Shown: positions 1 through 6,914, counted from the stretch's first letter. The stretch: DNA of 14,207 bases from an uncultured Bacteroides sp. (GCF_949298305.1 NZ_CASFWU010000074.1:1-14207), one strand, 5' to 3'. Made by a program: numbers and translations. The notes: generated from the sequence alone by a model not told the origin.

Positions 1-902
1 CGGTCAGGTGGTGCAGGTCGTACTTGCTGCGCTGGAGCAGCTCCACGAGGAAGGTAGGTGTGCCCGTCTCGAACCAGTAGCTGCCGAACTTCATCTCGGA
101 CAGCGTACTGAGCAGGCTGAACGGGTTGTAGATGTCTTCCGTATTCTCGGCGAAGTGATAACCGTCGTACCATTCTTTCAGTGTCTGCCTGACTTCGGTC
201 TCACCCAGCCCGTTGGCATCGGCCAAATGCCGAATGCCTTCCTCCAAGTCCCGGTAAAGTTCGTGTTCCGTGATGCCGCAGATATTGGCAAAGCGGTTGG
301 ACAGGGAAATGTCCATCAGATTGTTCAAGTCGCTGAACACGCTGACCTTGCTGAACTTCGTCACGCCCGTCCGCCCCGTAGAAGGCTTTCAGCGTGTTAC
401 GGTAGTCGGTGAGCAGCGGCTCGTTGCCGATGGCCTGGAGCATGGGCTTGTCATACTCGTCCACCAGCACCACCACCTGCTGCCCCGTTTTCTCCGCCGC
501 GCGGCGGATGACGCCGTTGAAGCGGCGGGCCACGCCGATTTCGCTGTCCGATGCGCCGTAGAGGTCTTCCCAGTACTTCAGGTTCTCCTCCAGCACGTTG
601 GTCAGCGCCTCGGGTGTGTCATATTTCTGCGTGTTCAGGTCGAGGTGCAACACGGGGTGCACTGCCCATTCCTTCTCCAGCTTCTCCATGGCAAGTCCCC
701 GGAAGAGTTCCTTCTTTCCCAGGAAATAGGCTTCCAGCGTGGAGATGAGCAGACTCTTGCCGAAACGGCGGGGACGGCTCAGAGAGTAGTATTTGCCTGT
801 TTTCACTAACTGGTAAATCAAGTCGGTCTTGTCCACATAGCAATAACCGCCCTTGCGTATTACTTCAAAACTCTGTATGCCTACCGGATAAATCTTGCTC
901 AT
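1..902 (-). pseudogene. AAA-ATPase-like / PD-(D/E)XK nuclease family protein, frameshifted by an internal deletion, 3' end outside window
   Basis: The N-terminal 176 residues match the AAA-ATPase-like family common in Bacteroides (N-terminal ATPase, C-terminal PD-(D/E)XK nuclease domain). Visible are the opening KIYPVGIQSFEVIR, the altered P-loop RPRRFGKS (residues 43-50) and a Walker B-like VVVLVDEYDKP (143-153). After Gly176 (codon 375-377) the frame goes wrong, but the -1/+1 shifted frame resumes the family exactly: TGVTKFSKVSVFSDLNNL and then DGYHF, YNPFSLL and FETGTPTFL, open to the window edge. In intact relatives roughly 13-15 residues separate the AFYG and TGVTKF motifs; here only 4 bases do. 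So a deletion of about 40 bases that is not a multiple of three removed that segment. Start ATG at 902 lies 38 bases below a good -7 box. The biological role of this family is poorly known; it is often multicopy. The break could also be a sequencing or assembly error. Confidence 0.85.
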
Positions 903-939
903 GGCTTGTGGGTTATCGGTTATTCTTCTGCAAAAATAA

Positions 940-947
940 CAAAAGTA
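940..947 (-). promoter_or_regulatory. Bacteroides-type -7 box for the AAA-ATPase-like gene
   Basis: On the minus strand this reads TACTTTTG, a perfect TAnnTTTG -7 element, 38 bases above the ATG at 902. No convincing TTTG -33 element is seen 19-21 bases further up. The identical octamer precedes three other transcription units in the window. Confidence 0.6.
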
Positions 948-1044
948 AGAAGCAACGGACCCAATCCGGCTGAGTTTTTTGCCGCTGCGTGGCCGATACC
1001 GCCTTTTTTCGGGTGAAGTCCGGCGGAGGATGCGGATTAATCCC

Positions 1045-1052
1045 TAATTTTG
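1045..1052 (+). promoter_or_regulatory. Bacteroides-type -7 box for the EFR1-type gene
   Basis: TAATTTTG fits TAnnTTTG and sits 59 bases before the chosen ATG at 1112. The -33 region is not recognisable. The rest of the 903-1111 gap holds GC-rich sequence with T-runs but no clear structure. Confidence 0.5.
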
Positions 1053-1111
1053 TCCGCAGAAACGGCCCCGGGCGCTGAACGGTCGGGGTGGCTTGTTGTT
1101 ATGGAAAGCGT

Positions 1112-1930
1112 ATGATACTCTATTTTACAGCTACAGGAAACAGCCGCTATGCGGCGGAGCTGCTGGCCCGCGAGCTGGGCGGGCAGCGGATGATGGATTT
1201 GCGTCCGCACCTGAAGGCGGGCGCCGGACGGCTGTCGGTGACCCTCGCCGAGGGCGAACCGTTGTGTTTCGTCTTCCCCGTGCATTCGTGGGGCCTGCCC
1301 AAATACCTGGCCGAAGTGCTGGAGACGATGGACGTGCAGGGCTACGTGCCCGGCCGGAACTACGTCGGCCTGCTGGCCACCTGCGGCGACGACGTGGGCC
1401 GCCTCTACGCCCTGTGGCGTCGGGTGGTGAAGAAGGCGGGCCTGCGGGCCGATGCGGCCTATACGGTGGCCATGCCCAACACGTACGTCCTCTTCCCCGG
1501 TTTCGACGTAGATCCGGCCGACGTGCGCGACCGCAAGCTGGCGGAGGCGCCGGCGGCCGTCAGGCAGATTGCGGAGCAGATGCGGGCGGGGGCCAAAGGC
1601 GACTTCACCTGCCGCGGCAGCATGCCGGGGCTGAAGAGCCGCCTGGTCTACCCCTTGTTCCTGCGCTATGCCACCGACGACAGCCCCTTCAGGGCCGATG
1701 CCGATGTCTGCACCGGGTGCGGACGGTGTGTGGAGGCGTGTCCCGTGGGCAACATCGCCCTGACCGAACCCCATCCCCTGCGGGAGGGCAGGCACATGCC
1801 GGCGTGGCACGGGCGGTGCCAGACGTGCCTGGCCTGTTACCACTCTTGCCCCGTCCACGCCATTGCCTACGGCCGCAGGACGAAGGGCAAGGGCGTTTAT
1901 ACCTGTCCGCACGCAGAAGGACGGCCTTAG
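1112..1930 (+). CDS. EFR1-type flavodoxin/ferredoxin (2x[4Fe-4S]) protein
   Basis: A 272-residue cytoplasmic redox protein. The N-terminus MILYFTATGNSRYAAELLA is a flavodoxin FMN phosphate-binding loop (TATGNS, residues 6-11). The C-terminus carries two classical 4Fe-4S motifs: C200, C203, C206, C210 followed by P, and C236, C239, C242, C246 followed by P. This order, flavodoxin fold then bacterial two-cluster ferredoxin, defines the EFR1 family, and the length fits. It should shuttle electrons between FMN and the clusters; the physiological partner is unknown. I chose ATG 1112 because the family begins directly at the first beta strand; an upstream in-frame GTG at 1088 would add eight unconserved residues. 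No co-directional neighbour suggests an operon. Downstream it runs into the 22-bp repeat array, whose first two units form a hairpin. Confidence 0.9.
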   Translation: MILYFTATGNSRYAAELLARELGGQRMMDLRPHLKAGAGRLSVTLAEGEPLCFVFPVHSWGLPKYLAEVLETMDVQGYVPGRNYVGLLATCGDDVGRLYALWRRVVKKAGLRADAAYTVAMPNTYVLFPGFDVDPADVRDRKLAEAPAAVRQIAEQMRAGAKGDFTCRGSMPGLKSRLVYPLFLRYATDDSPFRADADVCTGCGRCVEACPVGNIALTEPHPLREGRHMPAWHGRCQTCLACYHSCPVHAIAYGRRTKGKGVYTCPHAEGRP

Positions 1931-1993
1931 GCGGCCGCCGGAAGAGCGGCGAGGCATGCAGGCAGCGCGGACAAGCCTGTGAATAAGAAACGG

Positions 1994-2030
1994 AAAGGTG
2001 CCCCCTCGGACGGTCGAGGGCGGCACCTTT
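1994..2030 (+). terminator. Hairpin downstream of the EFR1-type gene, weak terminator candidate
   Basis: AAAGGTGCCCCCTCG pairs with CGAGGGCGGCACCTTT around a 6-base loop (15 pairs, one bulged G). It starts 63 bases after the stop codon. The arm ends in only three T residues before GC-rich sequence, so it is a weak intrinsic terminator for the plus strand. The two arms lie in the first two units of the 22-bp array. Confidence 0.45.
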
Positions 2031-2276
2031 CGCGGTCTAAGGCGCTGCCTTGGCGGGGCTGAGGCGGCACTTTAGGGTGTACAAGTCCGTGCCTTTGTCC
2101 CAATTAAAAGCCTTTCATTCGCAAATTAAAAGCCTTTCATTCGCAAATTAAAAGCCTTTTATTTACCAATTAAAAGGCTTTCATTTATCTATTAAAAGGC
2201 TTTTAATTTTCAGAAGAAAGCCTTTTAATGCTGTCAAAGGTAGCGCTTCGGTCCGTCAAAGGTGGCGGCAGAGACC

Positions 2277-2313
2277 AAAAAAGGTGGCACCTTGGGCTGG
2301 CCAAGGTGCCACC
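2277..2313 (-). terminator. Intrinsic terminator of the choloylglycine hydrolase family gene
   Basis: Read on the minus strand: a perfect 13-bp stem (GGTGGCACCTTGG at 2283-2295 with CCAAGGTGCCACC at 2301-2313), 5-base loop, then six U residues (2282-2277). It lies 52 bases after the stop codon at 2366. It is built from the last two units of the 22-bp array. Confidence 0.85.
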
Positions 2314-2365
2314 AGGGACGGGTAAGTCGCGGGAGCGTATGGGGGATGCGTCGGTACGTAGGCCG

Positions 2366-3451
2366 TTACCGGATGGTGAGCGCCTCTACGGGCTGCTGCT
2401 TGCGGGTGTCCAGCGGCACGGCACGATAGCGCACCTTGGCGAAGTCGATGGTGCGCAGGTCGATGCTGCGGATGGCGCTGTTGTACATGGTGCGGAAGTA
2501 GATGGTGCGGTTCTTCATGTCCGTGGCCGAGGTCCATTGCGTGGCGCTGGGTATGTCGGTGACGGGCTGTCCGGCCGCGAACTCGATGCCGATGGGGATG
2601 TCGAAGTTGTTCAGTATCTGAAATCCCTGGAGCACGGTTTGCAGGGCCGTGGCCTGCTTGGGTGCCGTGGCCTGGTAGAAGGCGGCCCGCACGAAGCGCG
2701 AGGGCGGGGTGACGTCGCCCGGTATGCCCAGAAAGCCGGTGCCCGCGCCGAAGGAGTTCAGGCGGATGTCGCCCAGTTCCTGCGCAGGGGCGTTGCCGGG
2801 GACGAGGTTGACGTAGTTGTTCAGGTTGGTGAGCTGCCACTCAAAGCCGGGCGAGTTGGTCAGCACGCCCAGGTGGTCTTCGTAGAAGCGGGGAGTGCCG
2901 TCTATGACTTCGAGCACCACCTGCCGGCCCGAGGGGTCGGTGAAGCGCCAGTGTACGGTAGATGCCCGCGGGTCTATGCTGACAATGCGCACGCGGCCGA
3001 CGGCTTCCTGCACCTCGTCTACCGTGCTGCATTCGCCCAGTATCCAGGCCACCAGTTGCAGGTCGGCAATGCTCTTGTCCTTTTGGGCGGCGTCGAAGCC
3101 GGCGTATTTGCCGTACTGGGGAAAGTAGAACAGCCCGGCGGACAGTCCGGCCTCGTTCACACCCTCGGCCACAAATTCCTTTTGCTCCACGGCCAGTCCC
3201 ACGTAGCCGTGGCGGGCCTTGAACACCATGCCGTCCACTCCGCCGGGGGTGTACGACTGCTGTGTGTATCCGCGGGGGACGACGACGTACTGGCTGTTGA
3301 GGTCGCTGCCGCCCCATTCGATGGTGCGGGCCACGATGGTGGTGTTGTCCTTGCTCTTGAGGGTGATGCCTGTGCAGGCGCTTGCCGGCGGCACGGACAG
3401 GGAAAGGCTCCCTGTGGCCAGGGCTGTGGTCAGAATGGTTTTCAGTTTCAT
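2366..3451 (-). CDS. Secreted choloylglycine hydrolase / penicillin V acylase family (linear amide C-N hydrolase)
   Basis: A 361-residue Ntn-hydrolase. Residues 1-25 are a signal peptide (K2, K4, hydrophobic core, ASA end) and cleavage would expose Cys26 (CTGITL) as the N-terminal nucleophile. Family landmarks: R42 in ARTIEWG, the EAGLSAGLFYFP segment (100-111), N199 in LTNSP, and R252 in PSRFVRAAF, matching bile salt hydrolase C2, R18, N175 and R228. Where classical bile salt hydrolases have Asp (D21), this protein has Glu45, and the usual Asn82 position reads Phe-type, so bile-salt activity is not assured; penicillin V or another acyl amide are alternatives. The product should act in the periplasm or outside. 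I chose ATG 3451 because it begins the signal peptide; an in-frame ATG at 3565 would put 38 unrelated residues in front. The gene seems monocistronic, ended by the terminator at 2277-2313. Confidence 0.88.
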   Translation of the reverse strand: MKLKTILTTALATGSLSLSVPPASACTGITLKSKDNTTIVARTIEWGGSDLNSQYVVVPRGYTQQSYTPGGVDGMVFKARHGYVGLAVEQKEFVAEGVNEAGLSAGLFYFPQYGKYAGFDAAQKDKSIADLQLVAWILGECSTVDEVQEAVGRVRIVSIDPRASTVHWRFTDPSGRQVVLEVIDGTPRFYEDHLGVLTNSPGFEWQLTNLNNYVNLVPGNAPAQELGDIRLNSFGAGTGFLGIPGDVTPPSRFVRAAFYQATAPKQATALQTVLQGFQILNNFDIPIGIEFAAGQPVTDIPSATQWTSATDMKNRTIYFRTMYNSAIRSIDLRTIDFAKVRYRAVPLDTRKQQPVEALTIR

Positions 3452-3525
3452 GCTTCTTATTCGTTTAGCTGTTAGTAAGGAATCCGCAAGCCGGTTGTGG
3501 GCCGTTGGGGGTAGCGGCAGGTTTT

Positions 3526-3549
3526 CCGGAAGCGAGATTCGACTTCCGG
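3526..3549 (-). other. Inverted repeat in the leader of the hydrolase gene
   Basis: CCGGAAG and CTTCCGG form a 7-bp stem that can extend by CGA/TCG with a bulged A. It lies 75 bases above the ATG at 3451, in the 201-base gap 3452-3652, where I find no clear TAnnTTTG box for this gene. It could be a leader structure or an operator; evidence is only the symmetry. Confidence 0.25.
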
Positions 3550-3606
3550 CTGGCTTCCTTTCCATGTCAGACTCTTTGTGCAGCTTCCTGCCCTGTGCCG
3601 TGGCAT

Positions 3607-3631
3607 GCGGATTGTGTAATAAACAATCTGC
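3607..3631 (-). terminator. Weak hairpin after the GtrB-type gene
   Basis: GCGGATTGT and ACAATCTGC pair (9 bp with one G-U) around a 7-base AT-rich loop, 22 bases beyond the stop codon at 3653. There is no U-run after it on the minus strand, so it is at best a weak or Rho-assisted stop. Confidence 0.3.
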
Positions 3632-3652
3632 GGCGCAATATGTTCGGACGGC

Positions 3653-4606
3653 TTAGCGCAGCAGGGTCTCGGCCGTGTTGTAGCGGGGCCTGCCCTTGAC
3701 TTCGATGTAGATTTTCCCGATGTATTCGCCCACGATGCCCAGGGCTATGAGGATGATGCCGCCAACCAGCCAGAGTGAAATCATCAGCGAGGACCATCCG
3801 GGCACGGTGTTGTGCAGAAAGTAGGCGTGCAGGGTCCAGGCGGTGACGCAGAGGGCTACCAGTATGAAGATGCAGCCCAGCCAGAAAATCATGCGCACGG
3901 GTTTCACGGAGAAGGAGGTGATGCCGTCAATGGCGAAGTTGAGCATCTTCTTCAAGGGGTACTTGGACTCGCCGGCCAGCCGCTTGGAACGGTTGTAGTA
4001 GACGCAGGCCGTCTGATAACCGATGAGGGGTACCAGGCCCCGCAGAAAGAGGTTGCGTTCGTGGAAGCGGGACAGGTGCTCCAGGGCGCGCCGGCTCATC
4101 AGCCGGTAGTCGGCATGGTTGTAGATGGTCTTCACGCCCATGAGGCCCATCAGGCGGTAGAAGGCCTGTGCGGTGCTCCGTTTGAAGAAGGTGTCGGTCT
4201 TGCGCTCCTTGCGCACGCCGTACACGATGTCGCACCCCTCCCGGTAGCGCTCCACCATTTCGGGGATGACCTCGATGTCGTCCTGCAGGTCGGCGTCGAT
4301 GGAGATGGCTATGTCGCAATGTTCCTTGGCCAGTTCGAGTCCGGCCATCAGGGCATTCTGGTGGCCCACGTTGCCTGCCAGGTTCAGTCCGCAGGCGTAG
4401 GCGGAATGGTAATACAAGTCTTGGATGATGGGCCAGGTCTGGTCGGTGCTGCCGTCGTTCACGTAGAGGATGTAGCTGTCGGGGGCTATCCGTTGTTCCT
4501 TTATCATGCGTTCCGTCAGCTGGCTCAGTCGGCGGTGGGTCTCGTGCAGTACGGCTTCTTCCTTGTAGCAGGGTACGACAATGGCAAGGCGGGGCAATTC
4601 GTTCAT
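3653..4606 (-). CDS. GtrB/ArnC-type polyprenyl-phosphate glycosyltransferase (GT2) with two C-terminal membrane helices
   Basis: A 317-residue GT2 enzyme that should transfer a sugar from a nucleotide donor to undecaprenyl phosphate on the inner face of the cytoplasmic membrane. The GT-A fold shows IVVPCYKEE (9-17), NDGSTD (50-55), the metal-binding D104-A-D106 with DLQDD, and the family segment AGESKYPLKK (211-220). Two hydrophobic helices follow at about 237-258 and 272-296, ending in GEYIGKIY, typical of dolichyl-phosphate-mannose-synthase-like proteins such as GtrB, ArnC and YfdH. It lies 64 bases downstream of the GtrA-like gene on the same strand, so the two are probably co-transcribed. 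The sugar cannot be told from the sequence. The GT-C transferase divergent from this pair is the natural next enzyme. Confidence 0.92.
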   Translation of the reverse strand: MNELPRLAIVVPCYKEEAVLHETHRRLSQLTERMIKEQRIAPDSYILYVNDGSTDQTWPIIQDLYYHSAYACGLNLAGNVGHQNALMAGLELAKEHCDIAISIDADLQDDIEVIPEMVERYREGCDIVYGVRKERKTDTFFKRSTAQAFYRLMGLMGVKTIYNHADYRLMSRRALEHLSRFHERNLFLRGLVPLIGYQTACVYYNRSKRLAGESKYPLKKMLNFAIDGITSFSVKPVRMIFWLGCIFILVALCVTAWTLHAYFLHNTVPGWSSLMISLWLVGGIILIALGIVGEYIGKIYIEVKGRPRYNTAETLLR

Positions 4607-4670
4607 GGTCTATAAGGTTTATGTGACAATCCGTCTGCAATATTCGCAAGAAAACGCGAGATTCGCAAAT

Positions 4671-5090
4671 TTATCCCTTCCGCTTTTGCTCCTGCCGGCC
4701 GTTTTTCGTTTCCTTCTGCTTGAAAACGAACCTCACGAGCAGGAAATTGACGGGGATGGCGATGGCGAATACCGGAACGGGGGCCAGCGGCTTGGACAGG
4801 CCCAGCCACAGGAAGAGGTTCAGCAGCCCCATGTGCAGCAGGTAGTTGACCAGGTGGGCGCCGCCGAATCCGAAGGCTCTCCGCCACGAGGGCTTGGCGC
4901 GGAAGGTGAAGTAGGCGGTCAGGTAGAAGTTGGCAAGGAAGCTGAGCGCATAGCCCGCCGTATAGGCCACGTTGACGTTGACCAGGCGTTGCAGCACATA
5001 GTATATCCCATAGTGCAGGGCTGTGGCAAAAACGCCCACCGCCACGAAGCGCACGAACTCCAAGAGTTGATTCCGTTGTTTTCCGTCCAT
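4671..5090 (-). CDS. GtrA family membrane protein, putative polyprenyl-phosphate-sugar flippase
   Basis: A 139-residue protein of the GtrA family (usual length 120-150). Four hydrophobic helices are visible at about residues 11-33, 42-64, 73-95 and 101-123, with the family pattern FVRFVAVGVFATALHYGIY at the first helix and a lysine/arginine-rich tail (KQKETKNGRQEQKRKG). GtrA proteins are proposed to flip polyprenyl-phosphate-linked sugars across the inner membrane; this has rarely been shown directly. ATG 5090 was chosen because the longer open frame upstream runs through the divergent gene and lacks family resemblance; a -7 box lies 30 bases above this start. It should be the first gene of a two-gene operon with the GtrB-type enzyme. 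Confidence 0.88.
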   Translation of the reverse strand: MDGKQRNQLLEFVRFVAVGVFATALHYGIYYVLQRLVNVNVAYTAGYALSFLANFYLTAYFTFRAKPSWRRAFGFGGAHLVNYLLHMGLLNLFLWLGLSKPLAPVPVFAIAIPVNFLLVRFVFKQKETKNGRQEQKRKG

Positions 5091-5119
5091 ATTTCGACCG
5101 TTGCTACCATTCGAAAGGC

Positions 5120-5127
5120 CAAAGTTA
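5120..5127 (-). promoter_or_regulatory. -7 box for the GtrA-GtrB operon
   Basis: Minus strand reads TAACTTTG, a TAnnTTTG match, 29 bases before the ATG at 5090. It overlaps the likely -33 element of the divergent promoter. Confidence 0.55.
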
Positions 5128-5157
5128 GGGATAGTTTCAGAATAATTCGTACTTTTG
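5125..5157 (+). promoter_or_regulatory. Promoter for the GT-C glycosyltransferase gene
   Basis: A -7 box TACTTTTG (5150-5157) with a TTAG -33-like element at 5125-5128, spacing 21, as expected for Bacteroides sigma-AB-type promoters (TTTG, 19-21, TAnnTTTG). The ATG follows 29 bases later. The -33 element overlaps the -7 box of the minus-strand operon, so the two promoters may compete. Confidence 0.65.
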
Positions 5158-5186
5158 TCGCGAAAAACGTAAAAACAGAAAAGAAT

Positions 5187-6914
5187 ATGTCGGACAGAAA
5201 GAAAGCGTTCTGGTTTGTGGCACTGCTGAGTGTGCTGGTGATAGTCCCGTTTTTGGGCGAAACAATCTTCTATTCCAAAGGAGAACCACGGGAAGCCATT
5301 GTGGCGGTGTCCATGCTGGAAAGCGGCAACTGGATACTGCCGGTGAACTACGGCACGGACATCGCCTACAAGCCTCCTTTCCTTTATTGGACCATTGCGG
5401 CCCTCTCTTCCGTGACGGGTGGCGTGACGGAGTTCACCTCGCGTCTGCCGTCTGCGCTGGCTTTCCTGGCCATGCAGTTCGTGTTCTTCCTGTTCGTGTC
5501 CAGGCGCAAGGACGTCAAGACGGCCGTGCTGGCCTCGCTGCTGTTGCTCACTTCGTTCGAGGTACACCGTGCCGCCGTGGCCTGCCGCATCGACATGATG
5601 CAGGTGTCGCTGATAGTCATCTCACTCTGTCTGCTGTTCCGTTGGGACGAGAAGGGCAGCAAGGGAATTCCCTGGCTGGCCGTGCTGCTCATGGCCTGCG
5701 CCACGCTGACCAAAGGCCCGGTAGGCTCCATCTTCCCCTGTACGTGCATCGGCATCTACCAGCTGCTGCGCGGACGCTCGTTCTTCAAGACTTTCTTCTC
5801 ATTGCTGGTCATCGGTCTGCTCACGCTGATACCGATGGGCGTCTGGTGCTATGCGGCCTACTTGCAGGAGCAGGGCGGCCAGGCATTCGTCGACCTGATG
5901 CTGGAGGAGAACACCGGCCGCTTTGCAGGTACCATGTCCTACGAATCGCACTACAATCCCGTCTGGTATAACTTCCTCACCGTCATCTGGGGCTGGATTC
6001 CCTGGACGCTGGTGCTGGTGATTTCGCTCTTCGGCCTGAAGTGGCGCAACGTGTCTCTGCTTCCGGCAGGGCCGACGTGGGGCGCCCGCATCAAGGCGGC
6101 CTGGGCCAAGTTCCGGGCACTGCCTCCGCTGAAGCTGTTCACCTGGGTGGTGATTCTGTTCATTTTCATCTTCTACTGCATCCCCAAGAGCAAGCGCAGT
6201 GTGTATCTGCTTCCCATCTATCCTTTCATGGCCCTGCTGATTGCAGAGTATTTGTTTGCACAGGTGCAGCGCGGGGCGAAGGTGTTCAGAATATCGGCTG
6301 CCATCTTTGCGTCGCTCTGCTTTCTGCTGACTCTTGTGTTCATTGCCGTGCGTTGCGGACTGGTGCCCGACAGCGTGTGGGGCACGGGGCGTCATGCAGC
6401 CGAGAACATTGCCTTCACCAATGCACTGGAGACCGTAGACCTTTCCGTGGGCAAGTGGCTGATTGTGGCGTTGCCCGTCGTGGCCGGCTTGTGTACCTTC
6501 CGTGCTTTGTCCAGAAAGGCAGATGCCCGAGTGCTGCTCTACGCCACAGCGGGCTGTATGCTCTGCCTGTTTGTCTCGCTGGACGGGGTCTATCAGCCCA
6601 CGGTACTGGCGCAGAAGTCGGACAAGCGACTGGCTGCCTGCTTCAACGAATATGCTCCCGAAGGCCCCTTCTACTCCTATACCGACCGCATGATTCGTTT
6701 CTACGGTGCCAACTACTACCTGAACGACCGCATGCGTAACTTCTCGTTGGAGAATCCCGAAGGCGAGGGGTATGTGGCCCTGTCAGTAAAGGTGAAGGAC
6801 GAATTCCTCGGCCGTTATTCGGACACTTACCAGCTGGAGGAAGTCTATCAAACGCCTTACCGCAGTTGCGACCTGCGCAGTGAGGTGCTTATCTATAAGT
6901 TCAGAAAAAAGTGA
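5187..6914 (+). CDS. ArnT/PMT-like GT-C glycosyltransferase (GT39/GT83-type), polytopic membrane protein
   Basis: A 575-residue inner-membrane enzyme with about ten or more hydrophobic helices. After the first helix (about 7-24) comes the large-loop signature GEPREAIVAVSMLESGNWILP (split by E33 and R35) and YKPPFLYW (61-68), as in ArnT, where the first periplasmic loop holds catalytic acidic residues. Further family marks are CRIDMM and TLTKGPVGSIFP. Such enzymes take a sugar from a polyprenyl-phosphate carrier and add it outside the membrane to lipid A, another envelope glycan or protein; the acceptor here is unknown. ATG 5187 was chosen because it starts the first helix and follows a good promoter; the frame is open much further upstream but that part overlaps gtrA antisense. 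It is divergent from the GtrA-GtrB pair, which can supply its donor, and is followed after 6 bases by an HD-domain gene. Confidence 0.9.
   Translation: MSDRKKAFWFVALLSVLVIVPFLGETIFYSKGEPREAIVAVSMLESGNWILPVNYGTDIAYKPPFLYWTIAALSSVTGGVTEFTSRLPSALAFLAMQFVFFLFVSRRKDVKTAVLASLLLLTSFEVHRAAVACRIDMMQVSLIVISLCLLFRWDEKGSKGIPWLAVLLMACATLTKGPVGSIFPCTCIGIYQLLRGRSFFKTFFSLLVIGLLTLIPMGVWCYAAYLQEQGGQAFVDLMLEENTGRFAGTMSYESHYNPVWYNFLTVIWGWIPWTLVLVISLFGLKWRNVSLLPAGPTWGARIKAAWAKFRALPPLKLFTWVVILFIFIFYCIPKSKRSVYLLPIYPFMALLIAEYLFAQVQRGAKVFRISAAIFASLCFLLTLVFIAVRCGLVPDSVWGTGRHAAENIAFTNALETVDLSVGKWLIVALPVVAGLCTFRALSRKADARVLLYATAGCMLCLFVSLDGVYQPTVLAQKSDKRLAACFNEYAPEGPFYSYTDRMIRFYGANYYLNDRMRNFSLENPEGEGYVALSVKVKDEFLGRYSDTYQLEEVYQTPYRSCDLRSEVLIYKFRKK

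Larger units (their letters stand above)
1994..2323. repeat. Intergenic array of fifteen in-phase 22-bp units with palindromic cores
   Basis: Starting at 1994 and stepping by exactly 22, every unit carries an [ACGT]AAGG/AAAAG-like start and a partly palindromic core. Outer units look like AAGGTGGCACCTT (cores at 1994, 2016, 2038, 2060, 2082 and at 2236, 2258, 2280, 2302). The middle six (2104-2235) are AT-rich: TTAAAAGCCTTT three times, TTAAAAGGCTTT twice, then AAGAAAGCCTTTT. Units at 2104 and 2126 are identical over all 22 bases; others are diverged. The GCC/GGC switch in the middle units turns the core round, so neighbours can pair: ATTAAAAGGCTTT at 2191-2203 and its exact complement at 2217-2229 form a 13-bp stem with a 13-base loop. 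It fills the gap between two convergent genes. 22 is not a multiple of three and no reading frame is favoured, so it is non-coding. Function unknown; a phased protein-binding array or structured 3' RNA are possible. Confidence 0.85.

Noticed and set aside
8..412. Open frame on the plus strand over the broken AAA-ATPase gene
   Set aside because: It is antisense to clear family sequence and shows no family pattern itself.
1994..2323. CRISPR array
   Set aside because: Units are contiguous 22-mers without unique spacers, and no cas genes are near.
2228..3475. 415-residue plus-strand open frame opposite the hydrolase
   Set aside because: Shadow of the GC-rich hydrolase gene; low-complexity V/G/A-rich text with no domain, and it overlaps the repeat array.
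4640..4670. ATTCGCAA twice in the gap between the GtrA and GtrB genes, also found in array 1 units
   Set aside because: Only 8-11 bases match and there is no 22-base period; chance is enough to explain it.
4581..5186. Longer N-terminus for the GT-C gene
   Set aside because: The upstream open frame lies antisense to gtrA and crosses both promoters; family similarity starts at 5187.
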